Shown: positions 41,357-51,996 of the stretch, piece by piece
How positions within the stretch are numbered: position 1 is the first letter of the stretch
Layout of the letters: every line of letters begins with the position of its first letter
NCBI RefSeq assembly: GCF_002117005.1
Contig: NZ_CP021023.1
Coordinates: forward strand, 2,528,995 to 2,592,994
DNA: 64,000 nt
From: Sedimentisphaera salicampi
GTDB lineage: Bacteria > Planctomycetota > Phycisphaerae > Sedimentisphaerales > Sedimentisphaeraceae
Direction: 5' to 3'
Made by a program: the position numbers and the translations under genes
Notes under the pieces: generated by a model
What the model was told of the DNA's origin: nothing
The model's database searches: none
Seen by the model: the letters and a program-made list of their open reading frames with translations, nothing else

Positions 41357-41868
41357 TGCTTCTCGAAAAGCTGAGAAATGCTGCGGGATATTTAGAATTT
41401 AATATTACCGCTATCATTGATATTATCTTTATTCTTATTATCTTCCTGCTTTTCCTCGGGCAGTTTATCGCTTCTGAGAACTATCCTGTGGAAGTGCCCG
41501 AGCAGATGCATAAATCTGTGGCAGATGAAGGCGCCAAACCCGGTGAGGTGGTGCTGAATGTTATGCGGGAGGATGACGGAACGATAATGTGCATCTTTCA
41601 GGATTCAAAACTTGCACTCGAGCCGGGTCGGGGTACTGTGCTCGAGCTTGAAACTATGATTAACAGAGGGATTGAGCTTCTGCACGGGGAGGCATTGATA
41701 AATCTCAGGATGGACAGAGGCCTTGTGTTCAGCGAATACAGGCCAGTTATCACGGCAATAGCAAACAGCAATGCTTCAGAGATGATTATCTCCGGCCTTC
41801 AGGAAAAGAAGGATCGAAGCTCCGCAGTAGGGAATAACTCCCCTCAAACTGACCAAGCAGGAGAGTAG
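41356..41868 (+). CDS. ExbD/TolR-type biopolymer transport protein
   Basis: A 170-residue single-pass membrane protein. The helix AIIDIIFILIIFLLFLGQFI contains the conserved proton-carrying Asp (D22 in AIIDI). The periplasmic domain ends in an acidic, Ser/Gln-rich tail. The ATG overlaps the upstream ExbB-like stop, so synthesis is coupled. Together with the VWA protein it makes a three-gene energy-coupled envelope module with no TonB or TonB-dependent receptor nearby. Confidence 0.88.
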   Translation: MLLEKLRNAAGYLEFNITAIIDIIFILIIFLLFLGQFIASENYPVEVPEQMHKSVADEGAKPGEVVLNVMREDDGTIMCIFQDSKLALEPGRGTVLELETMINRGIELLHGEALINLRMDRGLVFSEYRPVITAIANSNASEMIISGLQEKKDRSSAVGNNSPQTDQAGE

Positions 41869-42084
41869 TCTGTCAATTTGACATTTCCCCTTTAATAAGC
41901 AGGCGGGCAAATAGAATTAGCCGGCAGCAAACCATACCTTCCTTAACAGTTTAAAACCTTTATTAGCAAGACTTTACAGTAAATATTCTGCCATTGCACT
42001 GAGGTTTCTGAATATGCTGGCATTATAGTTGCTTGAATAGTAATCCGTAAATTGTAAAAATCGATATTACAGGAGCAGTAAAAT

Positions 42085-43794
42085 ATGGCAAAAAAAGAAC
42101 TTTCCTTCGAAACCGATGCGAGAGCATCGCTGCTTAGCGGTGTTGAAAAGCTCTCGGCGGCCGTTAAATCAACACTCGGGCCGCGGGGACGCTGCGCAAT
42201 CATAGACAAGGGCTGGGGAAGCCCGACTGTAACCAAAGACGGGGTTACGGTAGCAGAAGAGATCGAGCTGTTCGATAAGAATGAGAATATGGCCGCTTCG
42301 CTTGTTAAGGAAGCTGCGAGCAAAACAAACAAAAAAGCAGGCGACGGCACAACCACTGCTACAGTACTTGCTGAGGCCATCTTCAAAGAGGCCTACAGGA
42401 ATCTTGCAGCTGGCGCAGACCCTATGGCAATGAACAGGGGCATTAAGAAGGCCGTTGATGCTGCTGTAAAGCAGCTTGCTAAGATCTCAAAGCCTGTAAA
42501 CATTGAGAGCAAGAAGGATATTGTGAGCATCGCTTCAATCTCTGCTAACAACGATAAAGAGATCGGCAAGCAGATGGCCGAGGCATTTACGAAGGTTGGC
42601 AAGGACGGAGTGATTACTGTGGAAGAGGGCAAAGGCCTTGAAACCTCAGTCGATTACGTAGAAGGTATGCAGTTTGACCGGGGCTTTTTATCCCCGCATT
42701 TTGCCACCAACAACGACAGTATGCTTTGCGAGATGTCAAAGCCTTACGTACTTATCTATGAGGACAAAATCAGCAATGTGCAGAAGATTGTTCCTCTCCT
42801 TGAAGAGGTTGCCAAGACAAAAAGGCCTCTTCTTATCATTGCAGAAGATGTTGAGGGCGAGGCCCTTGCAACTCTCGTGGTAAACAAGATGAGAGGCGTG
42901 GTTGATGTGTGCGCTGTTAAGGCTCCCGGCTACGGCGACCGCAGGAAGGCAATGCTCGAAGATATTGCTGCCTGCACTGGCGGAGAGGCTGTGATGAAGG
43001 ACTTGGGCGTTGAGCTCGACAGCCTTCAGCTTGCACAGCTCGGACAGGCCAAGAAAATAGTTGTTGATAACGACAGTACAGTAATCGTTGAAGGTGCTGG
43101 GGCTGAAAGCGATATCGAGGCCCGCATAAATATGATTAAGAGCGAGATCGAAGCCACAACAAGCGATTACGATCGTGAGAAGCTTCAGGAAAGAATGGCC
43201 AAGCTAACCGGCGGAGTTGCTCAGATTAACGTTGGCGCCGGCAGCGAAGCCGAGATGAAGGAAAAGAAGGCAAGAATCGAAGACGCCCTTCACGCAACAA
43301 GAGCGGCACTTGAAGAAGGTATTGTAGCAGGCGGAGGCGTTGCCTTTGTTCGCTGCATGGATGCCGTGAAGAAGCTCAAGCTCAAAGGTGATGAAAAAAC
43401 CGGAGCGAATGCTGTTGCCAATGCTCTTAAAATGCCCTGCCACTGCATTGCAGAAAATGCTGGTGCTGTTGCTAATCTCGTTGTTAATAACGTTTTGGAA
43501 GGCGAAGAGGGCTATGGATATAACGCAAACACCGGAAAATACGAAGACCTCATTGAGGCTGGTGTGATTGATCCGGTAAAGGTTACGAGGATTGCCCTTG
43601 AAAACAGTGCAAGCGTTGCAGGCCTGTTGATGACAACAGACTGCGTTGTAACACAGAGCCCTGATGAAGATTCCGGCGCAGGCGCTGGAATGGATCCGTC
43701 CGGCGGCATGGGCGGTATGGGCGGTATGCCCGGCATGGGCGGCATGGGCGGCATGGGAGGAATGGGCGGTATGCCCGGTATGGGAATGATGTAG
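42085..43794 (+). CDS. groEL1: Chaperonin GroEL, paralogue 1 (GGM-tailed)
   Basis: 60-kDa ATP-dependent chaperonin (569 aa). The ATPase motif [14 protein letters not shown], the apical [13 protein letters not shown] and the C-terminal [15 protein letters not shown] are present. It ends with an unusually long GGM/PGM repeat (about 30 residues, [20 protein letters not shown]...). CAGGAG precedes ATG 42085. No CIRCE (TTAGCACTC-N9-GAGTGCTAA) is found in the 216 bases upstream, so HrcA control is not supported. Followed by groES and a second groEL on the same strand. Confidence 0.93.
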   Translation: MAKKELSFETDARASLLSGVEKLSAAVKSTLGPRGRCAIIDKGWGSPTVTKDGVTVAEEIELFDKNENMAASLVKEAASKTNKKAGDGTTTATVLAEAIFKEAYRNLAAGADPMAMNRGIKKAVDAAVKQLAKISKPVNIESKKDIVSIASISANNDKEIGKQMAEAFTKVGKDGVITVEEGKGLETSVDYVEGMQFDRGFLSPHFATNNDSMLCEMSKPYVLIYEDKISNVQKIVPLLEEVAKTKRPLLIIAEDVEGEALATLVVNKMRGVVDVCAVKAPGYGDRRKAMLEDIAACTGGEAVMKDLGVELDSLQLAQLGQAKKIVVDNDSTVIVEGAGAESDIEARINMIKSEIEATTSDYDREKLQERMAKLTGGVAQINVGAGSEAEMKEKKARIEDALHATRAALEEGIVAGGGVAFVRCMDAVKKLKLKGDEKTGANAVANALKMPCHCIAENAGAVANLVVNNVLEGEEGYGYNANTGKYEDLIEAGVIDPVKVTRIALENSASVAGLLMTTDCVVTQSPDEDSGAGAGMDPSGGMGGMGGMPGMGGMGGMGGMGGMPGMGMM

Positions 43795-43870
43795 TCCCTG
43801 CTCCCGATTAGCTTATAGAATTTTTTGACAATACTAACTGTCTGCCAAATATTATACAGGAGATAGAAAA

Positions 43871-44158
43871 ATGAAAATAAAACCTCTCAGTGACAGAGTA
43901 GTGATTGAGCCTTCAGAGGCTGAAGAAGTAACACAGGGCGGGATTATTCTCCCGGATACAGCAAAAGAAAAACCCCTTATGGGCAAGGTTACTGCCGTAG
44001 GCGAGGGTAAAATGCTCAAGAACGGCGAAACTGCTGAAATGAGCGTAAAAGTTGGTGATCTTGTGGCTTTCGGCCGCTTCGCCGGCACCGATTTCAAGGT
44101 TGACGGCAAAGAGTACAAGATTATGCACGAAAGCGATATTCTGGGCGTAATTGAGTAA
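43871..44158 (+). CDS. groES: Co-chaperonin GroES
   Basis: A 95-residue GroES ring subunit. IKPLSDRVVIEPSEAEEVTQ at the start, GGIILPDTAKEKPLMGKVTA containing the mobile loop, and the C-terminal MHESDILGVIE are canonical. AGGAGAT (43859-43865) lies ahead of ATG 43871. It sits between groEL1 and groEL2 and must supply lids to one or both rings. Confidence 0.95.
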   Translation: MKIKPLSDRVVIEPSEAEEVTQGGIILPDTAKEKPLMGKVTAVGEGKMLKNGETAEMSVKVGDLVAFGRFAGTDFKVDGKEYKIMHESDILGVIE

Positions 44159-44186
44159 TTCATTGACACTGACTTAATGGCCTTAG

Positions 44187-45821
<1,635 letters not shown>

Positions 45822-45840
45822 AAGATATTGAATCAGCCAG

Positions 45841-45892
45841 ACCGCAGGGCCTTTAGCTCGGAAATTATTTGAGTTTTGCCCTGCGGTTTTTT
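45841..45892 (+). terminator. Rho-independent terminator after groEL2
   Basis: ACCGCAGGGC pairs with GCCCTGCGGT (10 bp) followed by six T. Confidence 0.9.
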
Positions 45893-46045
45893 CATAAACG
45901 CAGCTTTTCCGAGTTGTTCGGAGTTGCCCGTGTCTCAGGGCTTGGCAAGGCACGCGGGTTTCTTTTGTAAACAGGCGAGGCGGAAATTAGAGCTTGAGCT
46001 CGGCCCTTGAGTCGGGCTGCGAATTAAAAACAACGGGCAGAAGTT

Positions 46046-47203
46046 ATGACAAAAAGAGATTATTACGAAATACTGGGCGTCAGCAAAGACGCAAGCGCAG
46101 ATGAGATAAAAAAGGCTTACAGAAAGCTCGCAGTTAAGTATCACCCTGATAAGAATAAGGGCGATAAAGAGGCTGAGGAGAAATTCAAGGAGTGCGCTGA
46201 GGCATACGAGGTTCTCAGCAATCCCGAGAAACGAAAGAAATACGACCAGTTCGGTCATGAAGGGCTGAGGGGTTCAGGCGTTCATGATTATTCGAATATG
46301 AACGTTGATGATATATTCTCGAACTTCGGTGATATTTTCGGCGATATATTCGGAGGCGGCTTCAGCAGCGGTTTCGGCGGAGGTTTCGGGAGAAGAGCAA
46401 ACCCAAATGCCCCGCGTAAAGGGCTCGACCTTGAAACAAGTGTGGAGCTTACCCTTGAAGAAGCGTCCAAAGAAAGCAAGAGAACGATAGACTTTACCCG
46501 TCAGGATAAGTGCGATAAATGCGGCGGGAGCGGCTGCGAACCCGGAACAAACCCGAAAACCTGTCCAACCTGCGGCGGAAACGGACAGGTTAGCACAACA
46601 CGAATGGGCGGCTTTTTCCAAACTATTTCAACCTGCCCAAACTGTAAAGGCACAGGCAAAGTAATATCCAACCCTTGCAGTAAATGTAAAGGCAGCGGCA
46701 GGATGCCCGTTAAGAGGAAGGTTACTGTTAAGATTCCTGCCGGAATACATGAAGGACAGGCGGTCAGGGTGGCCGGTGAAGGTGAACCGGGAGTGAACGG
46801 AGGCCCTAACGGCGATCTGTACTGCTATGTTGACATAAAGAAGCACCCGTTCCTCGTTAGGGACGGAAACGATCTGATAGCCGTAGTGCCGGTGAGCTTT
46901 ACTCAAGCGGCGCTAGGTGCGAAGATTGATGTTCCAAGCCTTGAAGGCAGAAAACAGCTTACTATACCTGCCGGAACGCAGTATGGGGATGTATTTAGAA
47001 TAAAAGGGCAGGGTATGCCCGATCTCAGGAGCTCGAGAAAGGGCGATGAACTCGTTCGAGTAACTGTGGAAATACCCAAAAAACTGAAACCAAAACAGGA
47101 GCAGCTGCTTAATGATTTTGCACAAACTGAAGATAAGCATGTGTCTCCTGAGAGGGATAATTTTTTCAAAAAGTTGAAAGATTATTTCGGGAATAAAAAA
47201 TGA
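46046..47203 (+). CDS. dnaJ: Hsp40 co-chaperone DnaJ
   Basis: Full-length DnaJ (385 aa). J domain with HPD (KYHPDKNKG, residues 30-38), Gly/Phe region ([15 protein letters not shown]), and four zinc-finger repeats [24 protein letters not shown] and CSKCKGSG. The C-terminal substrate-binding domains follow. Its stop overlaps the grpE start (ATGA), so the two are translationally coupled. dnaK is not in the window. Confidence 0.95.
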   Translation: MTKRDYYEILGVSKDASADEIKKAYRKLAVKYHPDKNKGDKEAEEKFKECAEAYEVLSNPEKRKKYDQFGHEGLRGSGVHDYSNMNVDDIFSNFGDIFGDIFGGGFSSGFGGGFGRRANPNAPRKGLDLETSVELTLEEASKESKRTIDFTRQDKCDKCGGSGCEPGTNPKTCPTCGGNGQVSTTRMGGFFQTISTCPNCKGTGKVISNPCSKCKGSGRMPVKRKVTVKIPAGIHEGQAVRVAGEGEPGVNGGPNGDLYCYVDIKKHPFLVRDGNDLIAVVPVSFTQAALGAKIDVPSLEGRKQLTIPAGTQYGDVFRIKGQGMPDLRSSRKGDELVRVTVEIPKKLKPKQEQLLNDFAQTEDKHVSPERDNFFKKLKDYFGNKK

Positions 47204-47913
47204 CAGAAGAAAAAAACAAAAACACTCAAAACCAAGAGCAGAACAAGGCTCAGGATATAAACGCTAAGGCTGAAGAGAAAAAGGCTGATAAGCACAGCGA
47301 GAAGGAACAAAAAAAGCTCAGTAAAAAAGAAAAGATTGAAAAGCTCCAGAAGGAGTATAACGAGCTTGAAGAAAAGTTCCAGAGGCTCAGAGCAGACTAC
47401 GCCAACTATCAAAAGCGCGTTCCGAAGATGATTCAGGACGAGGTGAACTACAAGGTAGAGTCTTTTATAAAGGCTCTTCTGCCCGGGCTGGATAATTTTG
47501 AGCATGCCATAAAGCACTCTGAAAACAGCGAGAATGTAGAAGGCGTTGTTGAAGGTGTTGAGATGGTGTATGCGAACCTGCTGGAGATACTGAAAACTCA
47601 GGGGCTTGAACAGATTGCAGCGAAGGGCGAGCAATTCGACCCGTCTGTACACAGGGCTGTTGTGAATCAGAGCCTTGAAGACAGAGAAGACGGCGTAGTG
47701 CTTGAGGAGATACAAAAAGGCTACCGTATTAAGGATAAAGTTGTTCGTCCGGCAATGGTGGCAGTTAATAAGCTTCAAAAGCAGCCGCAGACTCAGCAAC
47801 AGCCGGCCGGGCAGGAGCAGGAAAATCCGGAGCAGGCAGGCTCCGAGAAAGACGCCTCACAGGAAAATGATAACAACCAGAGCGAGGAGGATAAAAACGA
47901 TGCCGACGTATGA
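47200..47913 (+). CDS. grpE: Nucleotide exchange factor GrpE
   Basis: GrpE (237 aa), releasing ADP from DnaK. A Lys/Glu-rich N-terminus (to about 70) precedes the coiled coil [20 protein letters not shown] and the beta-wing domain ending [20 protein letters not shown]. The acidic Gln/Asn-rich C-terminal extension of about 40 residues is longer than usual. ATG overlaps the dnaJ stop by 4 bases and the fmdB-like gene starts within its last codons. Confidence 0.93.
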   Translation: MTEEKNKNTQNQEQNKAQDINAKAEEKKADKHSEKEQKKLSKKEKIEKLQKEYNELEEKFQRLRADYANYQKRVPKMIQDEVNYKVESFIKALLPGLDNFEHAIKHSENSENVEGVVEGVEMVYANLLEILKTQGLEQIAAKGEQFDPSVHRAVVNQSLEDREDGVVLEEIQKGYRIKDKVVRPAMVAVNKLQKQPQTQQQPAGQEQENPEQAGSEKDASQENDNNQSEEDKNDADV

Positions 47914-48226
47914 TTACAGGTGCGCTGAATGCGGGTATGAGTTTGAGAAGTTTCAGCAGATAACCGCCTCGCCTCTCAGGAAGTGCCCAGAGTGCGGGAA
48001 GATGACGCTCAAAAGGCTTATCGGCACAGGCGCCGGAGCAATCTTCAAAGGCTCAGGCTTCTACGAAACCGATTACCGCTCCGAGAGCTATAAGGAAGGC
48101 GAGAAAAAGGCTGCCGAAAAGAAATCAGAGAAAAAGAGCGGGAAGGATTCCGCAAAAAGCGAAAAAACTTCCAGCTCTCAATCAAAATCACAAAGCAGCA
48201 AACCCGCGGATACAAAATCCGCCTGA
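47900..48226 (+). CDS. FmdB-family zinc-ribbon protein
   Basis: A 108-residue small protein. [19 protein letters not shown] with CPECGK further on forms a Cys4 zinc ribbon of the FmdB/CxxC_CXXC_SSSS type; the remainder is a Lys/Ser-rich tail. A longer frame extends upstream, but GAGGAGG (47884-47890) nine bases before ATG 47900 fixes the start there. It overlaps grpE by 14 bases and so is coupled to dnaJ-grpE. Function is unknown; association with a chaperone operon suggests a stress or regulatory role. Confidence 0.85.
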   Translation: MPTYDYRCAECGYEFEKFQQITASPLRKCPECGKMTLKRLIGTGAGAIFKGSGFYETDYRSESYKEGEKKAAEKKSEKKSGKDSAKSEKTSSSQSKSQSSKPADTKSA

Positions 48227-48228
48227 AA

Positions 48229-49854
48229 TTACCCTCGGCTCGCTTTCTTCAGGCCTTCTGGCACTCCCCCGAGCATACTGGCGAGCTTTCTGCCCAGTGA
48301 ATTCAAAATTGGTTCGCTTGAGGAGAGCTCGGCGAGGTTATGCCATTCGTATGGGTCGTTCCTGTGGTCGTATAGCTCCTCAGCTCCGTTGCGATACACA
48401 ATATAGCGGTAGTTGACAGTTCGAACAGACCAGTTCTGCTTCATTGGATCGCTGCCTGTTTCCCTGCCAGCATAGATCATTGAAATAGCCGCCTCTGGGC
48501 CGTCCCAATGCATAGATTTCGGATTCTCAAGGAACGGCTTCATGCTGAATCCATCGAGCTTTGCACCTTTGGAATTTTTGCGTGTGTCTCCTTTGAGCCC
48601 GCAGAGATCTTTGAGGGTAGGGTATATATCAATCAGCGATACAGGATGTTCTGCCCTTGTGCCGGGTTTGGTAAGCCCGGGAGCCCGCACAATCAGAGGA
48701 ACGCGCGTGCTTTCTTCCCAAAGCGAATTTTTGAAAAGATAATCCTTCTCGCCCATATTCCAGCCATGGTCGCTGGTCATCACGACGATTGTATTATCCC
48801 TTAACGAGCTGGCCTCAAGGGCATTCAAAACTTTGCCGATGCAGTCATCCACAGCGGCTACGCTCGCAAGATAGCCCTGCGTGAAGTGCCTGAGCCCCTC
48901 TTCAATGCTTGAATATGATTCTCCGAGCGTTTTGAAATACCTTGGGCCTTTCTGGTCATCATCGTAAACGTCGAGGTAGTGGGTGTCTTCTTTATCGCCC
49001 AGCTTTATCATAGGCACCTTCACATCCTCCACTGGAAACATATCGAAGTATTTCTTCGGAACGTGGAAAGGCGTATGCGGGCGAACAAAGCCTACGCCCA
49101 GCATAAACGGGCGGCTGTCTTTTGATTTCTCAAACTCCCTTATCTTGCCGGCAGCCCAGTCTGCATTTCTTTCGTCCGGCGTTGGGTCTCTGTGTTCGGA
49201 GTCTTCGTATTCCATCTTCTTGTTTTCGCCCCAAGGGTAGCCGTAAATCCAGCCCTTTTCGCCCGATTTATCCTTAGGGAAAGGATCATCGCTGAGCGGG
49301 GCGTATGAGCCGTCAACCGCTCCTATCTCGCTGTAGGGCTCGGGGACGGAAGGATGAGCAATCCTGTTTTCCCCGTCAAAAACGAACGGCCCGTAATCGG
49401 GGTGGTACTTGTGCTGGTTCCATTCATTCGGACGGCAGTGGTGCATAAGCTTGCCAGAGCCGGCTGTTTTGTAGCCGTTTTCGCTGAAGTATTTCATCAG
49501 AGACTTAGAATTTTTCAGCACGGGGTTTTTGAACCACTTATTGAAGAAAAGGTTCTTTGATGATTGCGGATATATCCCTGTTAGAAAGCTCGCGCGGGAG
49601 GGAGCGCATACCGGATTGTTGCTGTATGCCCTTTTGAAGAGCGTGCCCGATTTTGCGAGCTTCTCTATGTTCGGTGTTTTTGCTTGCGGATGGCCCCCCA
49701 TCCCCTGAACGTAGTCGTTGAGGTCGTCGCAGACAATGAGAAGTACGTTAGGCCTTTGCTTTTCACCGGCCGAAGCCCCCGAAGGCCAAAGCGAGCCAAA
49801 CCCCGCTGCGGCGGAAAATGATGCTGCACTTTTCAGAAAAGTTCTTCTTTTCAT
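48229..49854 (-). CDS. Tat-exported sulfatase, iduronate-2-sulfatase-like
   Basis: Type I formylglycine sulfatase (541 aa). A twin-arginine signal (KRRTFLKSA) starts the protein. The metal site DDLND (about 43-47) and the FGly site CAPSRASFLTG (C converted to formylglycine) are present; HDGWNMGEKD-type metal His/Asp appear as TSDHGWNMGEKD. The overall layout resembles SulfAtlas S1_7-like iduronate-2-sulfatases. It likely desulfates algal or mucin-type polysaccharide in the periplasm; it needs a maturase that is not in the window. AAGGATT precedes ATG 49854. Converges with the fmdB-like gene after 2 bases. Confidence 0.92.
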   Translation of the reverse strand: MKRRTFLKSAASFSAAAGFGSLWPSGASAGEKQRPNVLLIVCDDLNDYVQGMGGHPQAKTPNIEKLAKSGTLFKRAYSNNPVCAPSRASFLTGIYPQSSKNLFFNKWFKNPVLKNSKSLMKYFSENGYKTAGSGKLMHHCRPNEWNQHKYHPDYGPFVFDGENRIAHPSVPEPYSEIGAVDGSYAPLSDDPFPKDKSGEKGWIYGYPWGENKKMEYEDSEHRDPTPDERNADWAAGKIREFEKSKDSRPFMLGVGFVRPHTPFHVPKKYFDMFPVEDVKVPMIKLGDKEDTHYLDVYDDDQKGPRYFKTLGESYSSIEEGLRHFTQGYLASVAAVDDCIGKVLNALEASSLRDNTIVVMTSDHGWNMGEKDYLFKNSLWEESTRVPLIVRAPGLTKPGTRAEHPVSLIDIYPTLKDLCGLKGDTRKNSKGAKLDGFSMKPFLENPKSMHWDGPEAAISMIYAGRETGSDPMKQNWSVRTVNYRYIVYRNGAEELYDHRNDPYEWHNLAELSSSEPILNSLGRKLASMLGGVPEGLKKASRG

Positions 49855-50028
49855 GAGTATAATCCTTTCCTTAAAACATTTCTTTCAATTAAGTATGTTA
49901 TTAAGCCGCAAATTTTTCTGCTTTTTTGTTGGGAGGCAGTTTTTTTGGCGCCGGCAATCGATTTTTGGAATAAGCTTGAACATCCCGGTTTTAGTTTTAA
50001 AATGCTGTTTTGGCCTGAGAGCTTAATT

Positions 50029-51603
50029 ATGAAGATATTTAGAAAAAAAGTAAATGCCCGAAGGAAGCAGGTACGCAACACGCGGGCTGCGGAGCGGGCA
50101 TCAAAATACAACGAGTTTGTAAGGCAGGGCTATATGGCAGCCGTTATCACGGCGGTTATATTCGCATTTCTCTGCAGCGCGGTTCTTTCCTTCAGTGTAG
50201 AAGGCTCGTTAGTGAGAATAGCCGGCCCGGCTGAATTTCTTGCATACTTCGCCCTGATGCTGCTTATAACAGCCGGGATGGGTGTTTATACATACCTTTT
50301 CCGCCCGAGAATTATCCGCAAAAGGGCAAGGCTTCTCGCCCTCACAGGACTTCTTCTTCTGCTGCTTTTTATAGCAAAAACAGGATCGGGCTCTGAGGAA
50401 TGGGTTTACCTTACAACAGGTACTGGGGTGGTTTCAGCTATGATCCTCACTATCACCTACTCCCAGCGTTATTCGCTCACGATCTCCCTGTTGTATGCCC
50501 TTATGGCTTCGTTTGTACTGCCCGGGCAGGAGGCGGTGGAGCTGTTTCTAACGATGGTTGCGGGGATATTTGCCTGCTGCTTTACGATGAAGGAAATACG
50601 CAACCGCTGGAAGCTAATACAGGTGAGTATGTTCGCTGCTATATGCGTGATGGCGGTATCGGTTTCGATGGGTGTTATCAATCGGCTTGAGGGGCTTGAG
50701 GTAGTCCAGAGGGCTGGAACGGCTGCCTTATCCACGTTCTTTGTAGGCGTGATAATTCAGGGGATTCTGCCGGTGATAGAGAAGGTTTTCGGAGTTGTAA
50801 CGAGCATGACCCTGCTGGACTACTCCGATGCAAACCAGCCCCTTCTCAAGAAGCTCGCTATGGAGGCCCCGGGAACATACAGCCACAGCCTTCTGCTCGG
50901 CTCGCTCGCTGAAAACGCTGCCGAGGCGATCGGGGCAAACGGCCTGCTATGCAGGGTCGGGGCATATTACCACGATATCGGAAAAACCAATAAACCCAAG
51001 TATTTTGTGGAAAATCAGATGGGGCAGGCAAATAAGCACGATACAATTACCCCTGCTATGAGCCAGCTTGTGATTGTGGGGCACGTGAAAGACGGGATTG
51101 AGATTGCCAAGGAATACAACCTCCCGCCTGCGATAAGGCAGTTTATAGAAACCCATCACGGCACAACAATCATCAAATATTTCTACGAAGAAGCCAAAAA
51201 ACAGAGGGGCGAGGAGAACGTTTCGGAAGATGATTTCAGGTATCCAGGGCCGAAACCCAGCACAAGAGAGGCGGCTATCCTGATGCTCTGTGACGGAACA
51301 GAAGGGGCTACGCGAGCCCTCTCCGAACCAACGCCTTCAAAAATATCGGCGGTGGTGCATAATATTCTGATGTCCCGCCTGAGGGATGGGCAGTTTAACG
51401 ACTGCGAGATAACTATAAAAGAGCTGAGCAAGATTGAGAAGGCCTTGGTTAAAAGCCTAACAGCTCATTATCACGGCAGAGTTAAGTATCCCGAAGATAA
51501 AGACGAGGAAAAGAAAGCTGAAAACGGGAATGGTGGAAACGGAAATAAACATTCAACTTCCGAATCTCAGCCTCAGCGAGAGGCGATTCAGAAACCTGAT
51601 TGA
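50029..51603 (+). CDS. Membrane HDIG phosphohydrolase, PgpH-like
   Basis: About 524 aa if ATG 50029 is used; starts at 50002 or 49945 would lengthen it. A basic N-terminus precedes roughly seven transmembrane helices (50-270), then an HD/HDIG domain: LLDYSDANQPLLKKLAMEAP, TYSHSLLLGSL, VGAYYHDIGKTNKPKYFVEN and ETHHGTTII. This resembles PgpH, a c-di-AMP phosphodiesterase, but the large extracellular 7TMR-HDED domain that normally precedes the helices is absent. The 3' end overlaps ybeY by 74 bases, a gene order seen in the family (pgpH-ybeY). Confidence 0.85.
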   Translation: MKIFRKKVNARRKQVRNTRAAERASKYNEFVRQGYMAAVITAVIFAFLCSAVLSFSVEGSLVRIAGPAEFLAYFALMLLITAGMGVYTYLFRPRIIRKRARLLALTGLLLLLLFIAKTGSGSEEWVYLTTGTGVVSAMILTITYSQRYSLTISLLYALMASFVLPGQEAVELFLTMVAGIFACCFTMKEIRNRWKLIQVSMFAAICVMAVSVSMGVINRLEGLEVVQRAGTAALSTFFVGVIIQGILPVIEKVFGVVTSMTLLDYSDANQPLLKKLAMEAPGTYSHSLLLGSLAENAAEAIGANGLLCRVGAYYHDIGKTNKPKYFVENQMGQANKHDTITPAMSQLVIVGHVKDGIEIAKEYNLPPAIRQFIETHHGTTIIKYFYEEAKKQRGEENVSEDDFRYPGPKPSTREAAILMLCDGTEGATRALSEPTPSKISAVVHNILMSRLRDGQFNDCEITIKELSKIEKALVKSLTAHYHGRVKYPEDKDEEKKAENGNGGNGNKHSTSESQPQREAIQKPD

Positions 51604-51994
51604 GTTTACCTGCGAAAGATTCGAGCTTGAAAATGCCTTGATAAGCATTGCGGTAGTGGGCGATGAGGCTGCAAGCGAGGTGCACAGGCTCTTTATGGCT
51701 GACGATAAAACCACAGACGTTATAAGCTTTGACCTAACTGAGCCGGATAGCGGGGAGCTGAATTTCGAGATTATCGTGAATTACGAAATGGCGGAAAGAA
51801 CCGCTCAAGACAGCCCGCATTCATCAGAAGATGAGCTGCTGCTCTACACACTGCACGGCCTGCTGCACAATCTCGGCTTCGACGATACCACCGAAGAGGC
51901 TTTTTATAAAATGCACAAGGAGGAAGATGATATCCTCGAGGAATTCGGTGTAGGCCGCATATTCGGCAATAGGGAATTCGAGCCCAAGGGTTAG
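51530..51994 (+). CDS. ybeY: Endoribonuclease YbeY
   Basis: rRNA-maturation metalloprotein of 154 aa. KTTDVISFDL and the metal motif HGLLHNLGFDD are present. In typical YbeY the motif is HGxLHLxGYDH with three zinc-binding His; here the third position reads Asp (pos. 11 of the motif). Asp could still coordinate zinc, but this is unusual. ATG 51530 lies within the 3' end of the HDIG gene, and the two overlap by 74 bases. Converges with rnd after 2 bases. Confidence 0.85.
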   Translation: MVETEINIQLPNLSLSERRFRNLIEFTCERFELENALISIAVVGDEAASEVHRLFMADDKTTDVISFDLTEPDSGELNFEIIVNYEMAERTAQDSPHSSEDELLLYTLHGLLHNLGFDDTTEEAFYKMHKEEDDILEEFGVGRIFGNREFEPKG

Positions 51995-51996
51995 TT

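Noticed and set aside
41869-42084. CIRCE element ahead of groEL1
   Set aside because: TTAGCACTC-N9-GAGTGCTAA is absent; only a short TGTCAATTTGACA palindrome at 41871-41883 is present.
45920-45960. Second terminator-like hairpin after groEL2
   Set aside because: The CCCGTG/CACGCGGG stem is bulged and its T-tract is interrupted (TTTCTTTT); the hairpin at 45841-45892 is much better.
47702-47899. Upstream extension of the fmdB-like frame
   Set aside because: It lies inside grpE; GAGGAGG before ATG 47900 and the zinc-ribbon start set the true beginning there.
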